Shown: piece after piece, positions 20,440 through 29,016 of the stretch
How the letters are laid out: every line of letters begins with the position of its first letter
How positions within the stretch are numbered: the first letter of the stretch is position 1
DNA from: Salipiger bermudensis
GTDB lineage: Bacteria; Pseudomonadota; Alphaproteobacteria; Rhodobacterales; Rhodobacteraceae
Length of the DNA stretch: 64,000 bases
Direction of reading: 5' to 3'
Assembly: GCF_019801965.1 (NCBI RefSeq)
Contig: NZ_JAHVIA010000005.1
Location: 186,001 to 250,000 of the forward strand
Notes under the pieces: model-generated
What the model was told of the DNA's origin: nothing
Database searches by the model: none
The model's input: the letters and a program-made list of their open reading frames with translations, nothing else
Made by a program: the position numbers and the translations under genes

Positions 20440-22890
20440 CTAGAAGGGCACGTCGTTTTCGGCGTGCACGAAGCGCGCCACGACCTTCTTCACACCGGCC
20501 TTCTCGAAATCGATCTCGAGCTTGTCGCCCTCGATGCCGATCACCGCGCCGTAGCCGAACTTCTGGTGGAACACCCGCTGCCCGGTCTCGAAGGCCGAGA
20601 CCGCCTGCAGGTCGATCACCGTGTTGCGGCTCTCGCGTGGCTGGCTCACCGGGCGCTGGCCCGAGCGCTCCTGCAGCCGCTTCCAGCCCGGAGAATTGTA
20701 GACGTTGGCCTCGGCCGCACGGCTCTCGAGCCCCGAGCCGGCGCCATAGGGTGCCGCGGCGCCGAAGCCGCCGCCGTAGAGCCCCGGCGGGGTCAGCACC
20801 TCGACATGCTGCTCGGGCAGCTCGTCGATGAAGCGCGAGGGCAGCGCGCTCTGCCACTGGCCGAAGACCCGGCGGTTGCCCGCGAACGAGATCGTGCAGA
20901 GCTCCTCGGCGCGGGTGATGCCCACGTAAGCCAGCCGGCGCTCTTCCTCGAGCCCCTTCTGGCCGCTCTCGTCCATCGAGCGCTGCGACGGAAACAGCCC
21001 GTCTTCCCAGCCCGGGAGGAATACCACCGGGAACTCGAGCCCCTTGGCAGCGTGCAGGGTCATGATCGAGACCTTGGCGCCGCTCTCCTCGGTCTCGTTG
21101 TCCATGATCAGCGCCACGTGCTCGAGGAAGCCCTGCAGGTTCTCGAACTGCTCCAGCGCCTTGACGAGTTCCTTGAGGTTCTCGAGCCGGCCCGGCGCCT
21201 CGGGCGTCTTGTCGTTCTGCCACATGGCGGTGTAGCCGCTCTCGTCGAGGATCATCTCGGCGAGCTCCATGTGGGTCATCCGCGGCGCGCCGCGCCGGGT
21301 CTCGCCCACGGTCAGCGGCTCCTCGTTGTCGATCACCGCGTCCTCGATGCCGTCATCGGCCAGCTCTCCGGGGCGCAGCACCGGGCCGAGCATGGTCTCG
21401 CGCCAGCGGGCGAGGTTCTCGCAGAGCTGGCGCAGGTGGCCGCCGCCCTTGCCCTTGATCCGCCCCTCGTCGACCGCGATGCGGGCGCCGTCGAGCAGCG
21501 AAACGCCGAACTCGCGCGCGGTGTGCTGGATCAGCTGCTGCGCCTTGTCGCCAAGGCCGCGCTTGGGAGTGTTGACGATGCGCTCGAAGGCGAGATCGTC
21601 ATCGGGCGAGACCACGAGGCGGAAATAGGCCATGGCATCGCGGATTTCCATGCGCTCGTAGAAGCGCGGGCCGCCGATCACGCGATACGGCAGACCGATG
21701 GTCAGGAAGCGGTCCTCGAAGGCGCGCATCTGGTGCGAGGCGCGCACGAGGATGGCCATGTCGTCGAGCGATTTCGGATCGAGCCCGCGGGTGCCCTTCT
21801 GCAGCGACTCGATCTCCTCGCCGATCCAGCGCGCCTCTTCCTCGCCGTCCCAATGGCCGATCAGGCGGACCTTCTCGCCACCCTCGGCGGCGGTCCAGAG
21901 CTCCTTGCCGAGCCGGCCCTCATTGCCCCGGATGACGCCGGAGGCGGCGGCGAGGATATGCGCCGTCGAGCGGTAGTTCTGCTCCAGCCGGACCACGTGG
22001 GCGCCGGGAAAATCCTTCTCGAAGCGCAGGATGTTGCCGACTTCGGCACCGCGCCAGCCATAGATCGACTGGTCGTCATCGCCGACGCAACAGATGTTCT
22101 TGTGCCCGCCCGCCAGCAGCCGCAGCCAGAGATACTGCGCCACGTTGGTGTCCTGGTACTCGTCGACGAGGATGTAGCGGAACCAGCGCTGGTATTGCTC
22201 GAGAATGTCGGGATGGGCCTGGAAGATCGTCACCACGTGCAGCAGCAGGTCGCCGAAATCGCAGGCGTTGAGCTCGCGCAGGCGGGTCTGGTACTGCTCG
22301 TAGAGCTCGGTGCCGCGGTGGTTGAAAGCCGAGGCCTCGGAGGCGGGCACCTTGGCAGGCGTCCAGGCGCGGTTTTTCCAGTGGTCGATCAGCCCCGAGA
22401 GCTGCCGCGCTGGCCAGCGCTTTTCATCGATATTGTTGGCCGAGAGCAGCTGCTTGAGCAGGCGGATCTGGTCGTCGGTGTCGAGGATGGTGAAGTTCGA
22501 CTTGAGCCCCGCGAGCTCGGCGTGACGGCGCAGGAGCTTGACGCAGATGGCATGGAAGGTGCCGAGCCACGGCATGCCCTCGATCTGCTGGCCGAGCATC
22601 CGCCCCACCCGGTTCTTCATCTCGCGCGCGGCCTTGTTGGTGAAGGTCACCGCGAGGATCTCGTTGGGTCGCGCCTTGCCGCTGACCAGCAGGTGCACGA
22701 TGCGCGAGGTCAGCGCCTTGGTCTTGCCGGTGCCGGCGCCGGCGAGCATCAGCACCGGCCCGTCGAGCCGTTCCACCGCCTCGCGCTGTGCCGGGTTCAG
22801 GTCGTCGAGATAGGGCGCCGGGCGCGCGGCCATGGCGCGCGCGGACAGCGAAGCGCCTTCGAAGGCGTCCATGTCATCGAAACTGCTCAT
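20440..22890 (-). CDS. uvrD: ATP-dependent 3'-5' DNA helicase, UvrD/PcrA type
   Basis: An 816-residue SF1A helicase. Motifs in order: the Q motif LNPAQREAV, Walker A AGAGTGKT, TFTNKAAREM (Ia), LVDEYQDTN (II), VGDDDQSIYGWRGA (III), EQNYRS (IV), IMTLHAAKGLEF (V) and VGITRAEE (VI). The C-terminus ends in a Tudor-like KOW segment (QRVFHQKFGYGAVIGIEGDK) that in PcrA/UvrD contacts RNA polymerase. It acts in nucleotide-excision and mismatch repair. I place the start at ATG 22888-22890 rather than the TTG three codons upstream. Confidence 0.95.
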   Translation of the reverse strand: MSSFDDMDAFEGASLSARAMAARPAPYLDDLNPAQREAVERLDGPVLMLAGAGTGKTKALTSRIVHLLVSGKARPNEILAVTFTNKAAREMKNRVGRMLGQQIEGMPWLGTFHAICVKLLRRHAELAGLKSNFTILDTDDQIRLLKQLLSANNIDEKRWPARQLSGLIDHWKNRAWTPAKVPASEASAFNHRGTELYEQYQTRLRELNACDFGDLLLHVVTIFQAHPDILEQYQRWFRYILVDEYQDTNVAQYLWLRLLAGGHKNICCVGDDDQSIYGWRGAEVGNILRFEKDFPGAHVVRLEQNYRSTAHILAAASGVIRGNEGRLGKELWTAAEGGEKVRLIGHWDGEEEARWIGEEIESLQKGTRGLDPKSLDDMAILVRASHQMRAFEDRFLTIGLPYRVIGGPRFYERMEIRDAMAYFRLVVSPDDDLAFERIVNTPKRGLGDKAQQLIQHTAREFGVSLLDGARIAVDEGRIKGKGGGHLRQLCENLARWRETMLGPVLRPGELADDGIEDAVIDNEEPLTVGETRRGAPRMTHMELAEMILDESGYTAMWQNDKTPEAPGRLENLKELVKALEQFENLQGFLEHVALIMDNETEESGAKVSIMTLHAAKGLEFPVVFLPGWEDGLFPSQRSMDESGQKGLEEERRLAYVGITRAEELCTISFAGNRRVFGQWQSALPSRFIDELPEQHVEVLTPPGLYGGGFGAAAPYGAGSGLESRAAEANVYNSPGWKRLQERSGQRPVSQPRESRNTVIDLQAVSAFETGQRVFHQKFGYGAVIGIEGDKLEIDFEKAGVKKVVARFVHAENDVPF

Positions 22891-23138
22891 GGCCGCCAAT
22901 CTAGCGGTTGCCGCACGGGATGGAAAGACGGCGTTCGCGCAATGTTCTCACCAATCTTTTGCACCCACCGACATCCGTGCGCGTCGTGGAAGCGCCCCGC
23001 CCCCGGCCTGCCCCGCGACAGATGCGCCCCCCCGGACGCACCCGAGGCCGCAATCGCCTCGGTCAGCGCAAGTTTTTTCGCCAGCGCAAAGACGCTGCCT
23101 GCCGGAAATCGCGAATATTCGGTCTCTGCCAGCCGATC

Positions 23139-23176
23139 TTTGCAAAGATATCTGAGCTACATGTTTAATTTGCAAA
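23139..23176 (+). promoter_or_regulatory. Two TTTGCAAA sites in the pyruvate carboxylase promoter
   Basis: Perfect TTTGCAAA palindromes at 23139-23146 and 23169-23176, 22 nt apart, both inside the 365-bp region between the divergent helicase and pyc genes. The motif is that reported for the ScfR regulator PccR, and the spacing equals that at scfR itself. The rest of this intergenic region shows no small gene; a CAGCGCAAG/CAGCGCAAAG pair at about 23062-23092 is unexplained. Confidence 0.55.
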
Positions 23177-23255
23177 GCCACCTTGCGCTGCAACGCGGCA
23201 TCGCGTTCTATCTCGCCGATGGTCTGGAGAGAGACCCTAAGGAGGAAGTTAAAGT

Positions 23256-26200
23256 ATGTCCGAATTCCAAAAGATCCTGATCGCGAATCGCGGCGAGATC
23301 GCCATCCGCATCATGCGGGCGGCCAACGAGATGGGTAAGAAGACCGTCGCCGTCTATGCCGAAGAGGACAAACTCGGACTTCACCGCTTCAAGGCCGACG
23401 AGGCCTATCGCATCGGCGAGGGCCTGGGCCCGGTCGCGGCCTACCTGAGCATCCCCGAGATCATCCGCGTCGCCAAGGAATCCGGCGCCGATGCGATTCA
23501 CCCGGGCTACGGCCTGCTCTCCGAGAACCCGGATTTCGTCGATGCCTGCGCAGAGGCGGGCATCACCTTCATCGGCCCCAAGGCCGAGACCATGCGCGCG
23601 CTTGGCGACAAGGCCAGCGCCCGCAAGGTGGCGATCCAGGCCGGCGTGCCGGTGATCCCCGCCACCGAGGTGCTGGGCGACGATTTCGACGCCATTGCCA
23701 AGGAGGCCGAGGAGATCGGCTACCCGCTCATGCTCAAGGCGAGCTGGGGCGGCGGCGGGCGCGGCATGCGCCCGATCGAGAGCGCCAAGGAGCTGAAGGA
23801 AAAGGTGCTCGAAGGGCGCCGCGAGGCCGAGGCCGCCTTCGGCAATGGCGAGGGCTATCTCGAGAAGATGATCACCCGCGCCCGCCACGTCGAGGTGCAG
23901 ATCCTCGGCGACAAGCAGGGCAATATCTACCATCTCTACGAGCGCGACTGTTCGGTGCAGCGCCGCAACCAGAAGGTCGTCGAGCGCGCCCCCGCCCCCT
24001 ATCTCTCCGAGGCGCAGCGCGAGGAGCTCTGCGAGCTCGGCCGCAAGATCTGTGCCCATGTGAACTACGAATGCGCCGGCACCGTCGAGTTCCTGATGGA
24101 TATGGAGACCGGCAAGTTCTACTTCATCGAGGTGAACCCGCGGGTGCAGGTCGAGCACACGGTGACCGAGGAGGTCACCGGCATCGACATCGTGCAGGCG
24201 CAGATCATGATCGCCGAGGGCAAGAGCCTCGCCGAGGCCACCGGCAAGGCCTCGCAATATGATGTGAAGCTCACCGGCCACGCGCTGCAGACCCGGATCA
24301 CCACCGAGGATCCGACCAACAATTTCATCCCCGATTACGGCCGCATCTCGGCCTATCGCTCGGCCACCGGCATGGGCATCCGCCTCGACGGCGGCACCGC
24401 CTACGCGGGCGGCGTCATCACCCGCTACTACGACTCGCTCTTGGTGAAGGTGACGGCCAAGGCTCCGACGCCCGAGAAGGCGATCAAGCGCATGGACCGC
24501 GCCCTGCGCGAGTTCCGCATCCGCGGGGTGAGCACGAATATCGACTTCGTCATCAACCTGCTGAAGCACCCGACCTTCCTCAACAACCAGTACACCACCA
24601 AGTTCATCGACACGACGCCAGAGCTCTTCGACTTCAAGAAGCGCCGCGACCGCGGCACCAAGGTGCTGACCTACATCGCCGACATCACGGTGAACGGTCA
24701 CCCCGAGGTGCAGGGCCGCGCCCGCCCCGCCGCCGAGCTCAAGCCCGCGCGCCCGCCGGAGCGCCGCGTCGAGGTGACGCCCCCGGGCACCCGCACCCTG
24801 CTCGAGGAGAAGGGCGCGCAGGCGGTGGCCGATTGGATGGCGGCGCAGAAGCAGCTGCTGATCACCGACACCACCATGCGCGACGGTCACCAGTCGCTGC
24901 TGGCGACCCGGATGCGCTCGCTCGACATGATCAAGGTGGCGCCGGCCTATGCCGCCAACATGTCGGGGCTGTTCTCGGTGGAGTGCTGGGGCGGCGCGAC
25001 CTTCGACGTGGCCTACCGCTTCCTGCAGGAATGCCCGTGGCAGCGCCTGCGAGACATCCGCGCCAAGATGCCCAACGTCATGACGCAGATGCTGCTGCGC
25101 GCCTCCAACGGCGTGGGCTACACCAATTACCCCGACAACGTGGTGCAGAGCTTCGTGGCGCAGGCCGCCGAAAGCGGCGTCGACGTGTTCCGGGTGTTCG
25201 ACAGCCTGAACTGGGTCGAGAACATGCGCGTGGCGATGGACGCGGTGATCGACAGCGGCAAGATCTGCGAGGGCACGATCTGCTACACCGGCGACATCCT
25301 CGATCCCGACCGCGCCAAGTATGACCTCAAGTACTATGTCGAGATGGGCAAATCCCTGAAGGACGCCGGCGCGCATGTGCTGGGGCTGAAGGACATGGCA
25401 GGGCTGCTCAAGCCCTCCGCCGCCGGCCCGCTGGTCAAGGCGCTGAAGGAGGAGGTCGGCCTGCCGATCCACTTCCACACCCACGACACCTCGGGCGCCG
25501 GCATCGCCACCATCCTCGAGGCGGCGCGGGCCGGGGTCGACGCGGTCGACGCGGCGATGGACGCGCTCTCGGGCAACACCTCGCAACCGACGCTCGGCTC
25601 GGTGGTCGAGGCGCTGCGCCACACCGAGCGCGACACCGGGCTCGATGTCGACGTGATCCGCGAGATCTCGAACTACTGGGAAGCGGTGCGCGGGCAGTAT
25701 GCCGCCTTTGAAAGCGGCCTGCAGGCCCCGGCCTCGGAGGTCTACCTCCACGAGATGCCGGGCGGCCAGTTCACCAACCTCAAGGCGCAGGCCCGCTCGC
25801 TCGGGCTCGAGGAGCGCTGGCACGAGGTCGCCAAGACCTATGCCGACGTCAACATGATGTTCGGCGACATCGTCAAGGTGACGCCGTCCTCGAAGGTGGT
25901 CGGCGACATGGCGCTGATGATGGTGAGCCAGGGGCTGACCCGCGCGCAGGTCGAGGATCCGAAGAGCGACGTGAGCTTCCCCGACTCGGTGATCGACATG
26001 ATGCGCGGCAATCTCGGCCAACCGCCGGGCGGCTTTCCCGAGGGCATCGTCAAGAAGGTGCTGAAGGGCGAGGCGCCGAACACCGAGCGCCCGGGCAAGC
26101 ACCTCCCGCCGGCGGATTTCGCGGCGCTGCGCAAGGAGCTGCAGGACAAGTTCCCCGATGTCGAGTTCGACGACGAGGATTTCAACGGCTACCTGATGTA

Positions 26201-26699
26201 TCCCAAGGTCTTCACCGACTACGTGGCGCGTCACGAGGAATACGGCCCCGTCCGGGTGCTGCCGACGATGACCTATTTCTACGGCATGGCGCCGGAGGAG
26301 CAGATCACCGCCGAGATCGATCCGGGCAAGACCCTCGAGATCCGGCTGATCACCGTGGGCGAGACCCAGGACGACGGCGAGGTGCGGGTGTTCTTCGAGC
26401 TGAACGGCCAGCCGCGCACGGTGCGGGTGCCCGACCGCAAGGCGAAGGCGAGCTCGACCGCGCGCCCCAAGGCGGAGACCGGGAACCCCAACCACATCGG
26501 CGCGCCGATGCCCGGCGTGGTGGCCTCGGTCGCGGTGCAGGCGGGGGCGCAGGTCAAGGAAGGCGACCTGCTGCTGACCATCGAGGCGATGAAGATGGAG
26601 ACCGGCCTGCATGCCGAGCGCGACGCCACGGTGAAGGCCGTGCACGTGCAGCCCGGCGGCCAGATCGACGCCAAGGACCTGCTGATCGAGCTGGAGTGA
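23256..26699 (+). CDS. pyc: Pyruvate carboxylase
   Basis: A 1147-residue single-chain enzyme of the usual length. The biotin carboxylase domain (1-455) starts ILIANRGEIAIRIMRAANE and contains the ATP-grasp loop GGGGRGM. The carboxyltransferase domain starts at about 535 with DTTMRDGHQSLLATRMR. The PYC/OADA region follows, and the biotinyl domain holds EAMKMET with K1113 as the biotinylation site. It carboxylates pyruvate to oxaloacetate (anaplerosis, gluconeogenesis). AAGGAGG precedes the ATG. Two TTTGCAAA sites upstream suggest control by the ScfR-type regulator encoded 14 kb away. Confidence 0.97.
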   Translation: MSEFQKILIANRGEIAIRIMRAANEMGKKTVAVYAEEDKLGLHRFKADEAYRIGEGLGPVAAYLSIPEIIRVAKESGADAIHPGYGLLSENPDFVDACAEAGITFIGPKAETMRALGDKASARKVAIQAGVPVIPATEVLGDDFDAIAKEAEEIGYPLMLKASWGGGGRGMRPIESAKELKEKVLEGRREAEAAFGNGEGYLEKMITRARHVEVQILGDKQGNIYHLYERDCSVQRRNQKVVERAPAPYLSEAQREELCELGRKICAHVNYECAGTVEFLMDMETGKFYFIEVNPRVQVEHTVTEEVTGIDIVQAQIMIAEGKSLAEATGKASQYDVKLTGHALQTRITTEDPTNNFIPDYGRISAYRSATGMGIRLDGGTAYAGGVITRYYDSLLVKVTAKAPTPEKAIKRMDRALREFRIRGVSTNIDFVINLLKHPTFLNNQYTTKFIDTTPELFDFKKRRDRGTKVLTYIADITVNGHPEVQGRARPAAELKPARPPERRVEVTPPGTRTLLEEKGAQAVADWMAAQKQLLITDTTMRDGHQSLLATRMRSLDMIKVAPAYAANMSGLFSVECWGGATFDVAYRFLQECPWQRLRDIRAKMPNVMTQMLLRASNGVGYTNYPDNVVQSFVAQAAESGVDVFRVFDSLNWVENMRVAMDAVIDSGKICEGTICYTGDILDPDRAKYDLKYYVEMGKSLKDAGAHVLGLKDMAGLLKPSAAGPLVKALKEEVGLPIHFHTHDTSGAGIATILEAARAGVDAVDAAMDALSGNTSQPTLGSVVEALRHTERDTGLDVDVIREISNYWEAVRGQYAAFESGLQAPASEVYLHEMPGGQFTNLKAQARSLGLEERWHEVAKTYADVNMMFGDIVKVTPSSKVVGDMALMMVSQGLTRAQVEDPKSDVSFPDSVIDMMRGNLGQPPGGFPEGIVKKVLKGEAPNTERPGKHLPPADFAALRKELQDKFPDVEFDDEDFNGYLMYPKVFTDYVARHEEYGPVRVLPTMTYFYGMAPEEQITAEIDPGKTLEIRLITVGETQDDGEVRVFFELNGQPRTVRVPDRKAKASSTARPKAETGNPNHIGAPMPGVVASVAVQAGAQVKEGDLLLTIEAMKMETGLHAERDATVKAVHVQPGGQIDAKDLLIELE

Positions 26700-26754
26700 T
26701 CGCGGGTCCGGGTGGGGGCCCTGGCGCCCCTGCCCGGGCTTCGCTCTTGTGGCG

Positions 26755-26831
26755 CGGGCGGGAGGGGACGCTGCCCCCTCTTGGCGCTGCGCGCCAATTC
26801 ACCCCCGAGGTATTTTCGAACCAGAGAAGAT
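26755..26831 (+). repeat. Roseobacter-type intergenic repeat (copy 4)
   Basis: GGGGACGCTGCCCC, then TTGGCGCTGCGCGCCAA, then CACCCCCGAGGTATTTTC and GAACCAGAGAAGA. It ends 28 bp before the rhodanese start codon, in the same orientation. Confidence 0.75.
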
Positions 26832-26858
26832 CCGGGGGAGCGCCTGGGAGGAGAGGCC

Positions 26859-27260
26859 ATGGCTTTGAAGGTGAGTGCGGCGGCGCTGGTGGCGGAGGCG
26901 CGGTCGCGGATTCCGGAGGTCGAGACCGCGGCGGCGATCGCGCAGCTTGGCGATGCGGACCTGGTGATCGTCGACATCCGCGATGTGCGCGAGCGCCAGC
27001 GCAGCGGCTATATTCCGGGCTCGGTGCATGCGCCGCGCGGCATGCTGGAATTCTGGGTCGATCCCGAGAGCCCCTATCACCGCGAGGTGTTTGCCCAAGA
27101 GGGCAAGCGCTACCTGTTCCATTGCGCCAGCGGGTGGCGCTCGGCGCTGGCGGTGGCGATGCTGCAGGACATGGGCTTCGACGCAGCCCACCTGCGCGAC
27201 GGGTTCACCGACTGGGTGGCGCAGGGCGGGCCGGTGGAGCGCCCTGCCCCGCAGGACTGA
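26859..27260 (+). CDS. Single-domain rhodanese-like protein
   Basis: A 133-residue cytoplasmic rhodanese domain: VIVDIRDVRERQRSGYIPGS at the front and active-site loop HCASGWRSALA with the catalytic Cys at about residue 90. It is likely a sulfurtransferase or persulfide carrier; the substrate is unknown. GGGAGGAGAGG precedes the ATG at 26859. The longer open frame upstream reads through the intergenic repeat and is rejected. Confidence 0.9.
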   Translation: MALKVSAAALVAEARSRIPEVETAAAIAQLGDADLVIVDIRDVRERQRSGYIPGSVHAPRGMLEFWVDPESPYHREVFAQEGKRYLFHCASGWRSALAVAMLQDMGFDAAHLRDGFTDWVAQGGPVERPAPQD

Positions 27261-27264
27261 GAGC

Positions 27265-27771
27265 TCAGCTGCCCTGGGCGGCGAGCAGCGCCAGCATCGC
27301 CTCGGCGGACTGGCCGGAGGCGGTGGCGATGTCCGACAGGCTCTGCGCCGGATCGCTGACGGTGAAGCCTGCCGCGCCCAGTGCCGCGCCGAGCTCTTCG
27401 GGGGTTTCGCCGAGCACCGGCGCCACGGTGCTCAGCGAGCCGTCCAGCATCTGCTGGGCGACGGCGAATTGCGGCGGGCGGCCGCCTCCGGCGGTGCTAG
27501 ACGCGTCGGGGATCACGAAGGCCAGCGCCGCCGCCAGCGAGGCGAGCATCGCCACCGGGAAGGCCGGCTTGCGCAGGTAGGCGCTCATCGGGCGCCAGTT
27601 CTTCCACAGATGCAGCGCGAAGGGCAGGATCAGCACCATGCTGAGCCATTCGTGCATGCCGTGGAAGGTGGCGGGCGCCCAGTGGAAGAACAGGGCGATT
27701 CCCGAGACCAGCGAGACGAGGAACAGGCCGGTGACGAGCGGGGTGGCGGTGCGGTTGAGAAGCTGTGACAT
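27265..27771 (-). CDS. DUF4405-like membrane protein
   Basis: A 168-residue protein with three hydrophobic segments (about 12-30, 40-57, 72-90). Histidines in and near the membrane (ALFFHWAPATFHGMHEWLS, then FALHLWKNW) resemble heme-b-coordinating four-helix membrane proteins of the DUF4405/cytochrome b561 type. A soluble C-terminal tail of about 75 residues follows, rich in Ala and without known motif. It is convergent with the rhodanese gene with 4 bp between stops. Function unknown; a redox role is an inference from the histidines. Confidence 0.75.
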   Translation of the reverse strand: MSQLLNRTATPLVTGLFLVSLVSGIALFFHWAPATFHGMHEWLSMVLILPFALHLWKNWRPMSAYLRKPAFPVAMLASLAAALAFVIPDASSTAGGGRPPQFAVAQQMLDGSLSTVAPVLGETPEELGAALGAAGFTVSDPAQSLSDIATASGQSAEAMLALLAAQGS

Positions 27772-27946
27772 GGCGTATGGCTCTGGAACATGCTGAAATT
27801 GAACAGGCGCCGCACCGCCTTCACGGCGCGACTTTCTGTCAAACGCCGAGCGGCGCGGCGCCCGTCGCCGGTTTCGATGAGAAAGATGAGTTTTTTCTCT
27901 TGCAGACCGGCGCGGGAGACTCTAAATCGCCTCCACCACCAAGGGG

Positions 27947-28021
27947 GCGGGCGTAGCTCAGGGGTAGAGCATTACCTTGCCAAGGTAAGGGTCGGGCGTT
28001 CGAATCGCCTCGCCCGCTCCA
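27947..28021 (+). tRNA. tRNA-Gly (GCC), copy 1
   Basis: A 75-nt cloverleaf with acceptor arms GCGGGCG and CGCCCGC, D arm GTAGCTCAGGGGTAGAGC, anticodon loop TTGCCAA (anticodon GCC), T arm with GTTCGAATC, and an encoded CCA. First of three identical genes. Confidence 0.97.
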
Positions 28022-28067
28022 GATGGTGGCTTACCCGGCCGGGGTCACCCGGCGAACGGTCTGATAA

Positions 28068-28142
28068 GCGGGCGTAGCTCAGGGGTAGAGCATTACCTTG
28101 CCAAGGTAAGGGTCGGGCGTTCGAATCGCCTCGCCCGCTCCA
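28068..28142 (+). tRNA. tRNA-Gly (GCC), copy 2
   Basis: Identical over 75 nt to the copy starting at 27947. The spacer between them is 46 nt and unrelated in sequence to the next spacer, so only the tRNA unit is conserved. Confidence 0.97.
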
Positions 28143-28176
28143 GACCGACCCAAGGCGGAGAGATCCGCCGCGCCGA

Positions 28177-28251
28177 GCGGGCGTAGCTCAGGGGTAGAGC
28201 ATTACCTTGCCAAGGTAAGGGTCGGGCGTTCGAATCGCCTCGCCCGCTCCA
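28177..28251 (+). tRNA. tRNA-Gly (GCC), copy 3
   Basis: Third identical 75-nt gene, 34 nt after copy 2. The three are probably processed from one transcript. Confidence 0.97.
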
Positions 28252-28572
28252 ATTTCCTTCTCTTCCTTCGATGATCGACAGCTGTCAGCCGACGCCAGCT
28301 CTTCGCCGTCTGGCAGTGGCCGTCACGCCCCGGCCCTGCTTGCGAGGTCGGCCGTCTGCGCCGCGCATCTGGCCCCTGCAGTCAGGCCGCAGCGGGCCGG
28401 AAGACCTGCGCCCGTCCCCGCCTGATAGGCCGCGAGAGCGGCCCCAAGAATAGTTGATAAAGTTTATAAGGTATTGTCATCCATTCGGCTTTGTGGTGAC
28501 TCTCGCGACCAACAGGTGGCAAGCTCGCGCCCGCAATGGCGCTGTCAGCCGTTCCTTGCTTTCAGATGTATC
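28252..28572. other. Intergenic region between tRNA-Gly cluster and the exb-hmu operon
   Basis: No gene is visible in these 321 bp. The right part (about 28445-28480) is conspicuously AT-rich and probably holds the promoter of the heme-uptake operon. The left part is GC-rich without recognisable structure. Confidence 0.5.
28454..28470 (+). promoter_or_regulatory. Putative iron-responsive operator/promoter of the exb-tonB-hmu block
   Basis: The AT-rich stretch TTGATAAAGTTTATAAG contains the odd-centred palindrome ATAAA-G-TTTAT (28457-28467), about 105 bp before the first gene. Its position and AT character fit an Irr/RirA-type or iron-Rhodo-box site, but it does not match a consensus I can quote. 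Confidence 0.35.
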
Positions 28573-29016
28573 ATGGAGTCGCTGGTGTTAACTGCTCGAA
28601 CCCCCACCTCTCTCGCCGTGGCGCTGGCGCTCGGCCTCGCCGGCCCGCTCGCCGCCCAGGACAGCGCGCCCGCCCTGACCCTCGAGCTCAACGCGCAGGA
28701 GCAGGTGGAGACCGGCTGCAAGCTCAGCTTTCTCGCACGGAACGGCCATCCCACCGCGATCGACAAGGTGGTCTACGAGACCGTTCTGTTCGACACCACC
28801 GGCCAGGTCGAGCGCCTGACCCTGTTCGATTTCGGCACCCTGCCGGCCGGCAAGCCGCGGCTGCGCCAGTTCGTGGTGCCGGGGCTGCAATGCGACGGGC
28901 TGGGCCAGATCCTGATCAACGGCGCCAGCACCTGCGAGGCCGGTGAGCTCGGCGCCTCGGCCTGTATCGAGGGGCTCGGCCTCACCAGTCGCACCGATGT
29001 GGAGATGATGGGATGA
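28573..29016 (+). CDS. Secreted protein of unknown function heading the exb-tonB operon
   Basis: A 147-residue protein with a signal peptide (SLAVALALGLAGPLAA then QDS), so predicted periplasmic. The mature part has four cysteines (TGCKLSF, LQCDGLG, STCEAGE, SACIEG), enough for two disulfides, and looks all-beta. No family recognised. The stop overlaps the exbB start as ATGA, so it is coupled to the energy-transduction genes and may serve the same TonB system. An alternative GTG start at 28585 is possible. Confidence 0.7.
   Translation: MESLVLTARTPTSLAVALALGLAGPLAAQDSAPALTLELNAQEQVETGCKLSFLARNGHPTAIDKVVYETVLFDTTGQVERLTLFDFGTLPAGKPRLRQFVVPGLQCDGLGQILINGASTCEAGELGASACIEGLGLTSRTDVEMMG

Noticed and set aside
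27947-28251. Three identical 75-bp direct repeats with spacers, superficially like a CRISPR array
   Set aside because: Each unit folds as tRNA-Gly(GCC) with encoded CCA; no cas genes or leader are near.
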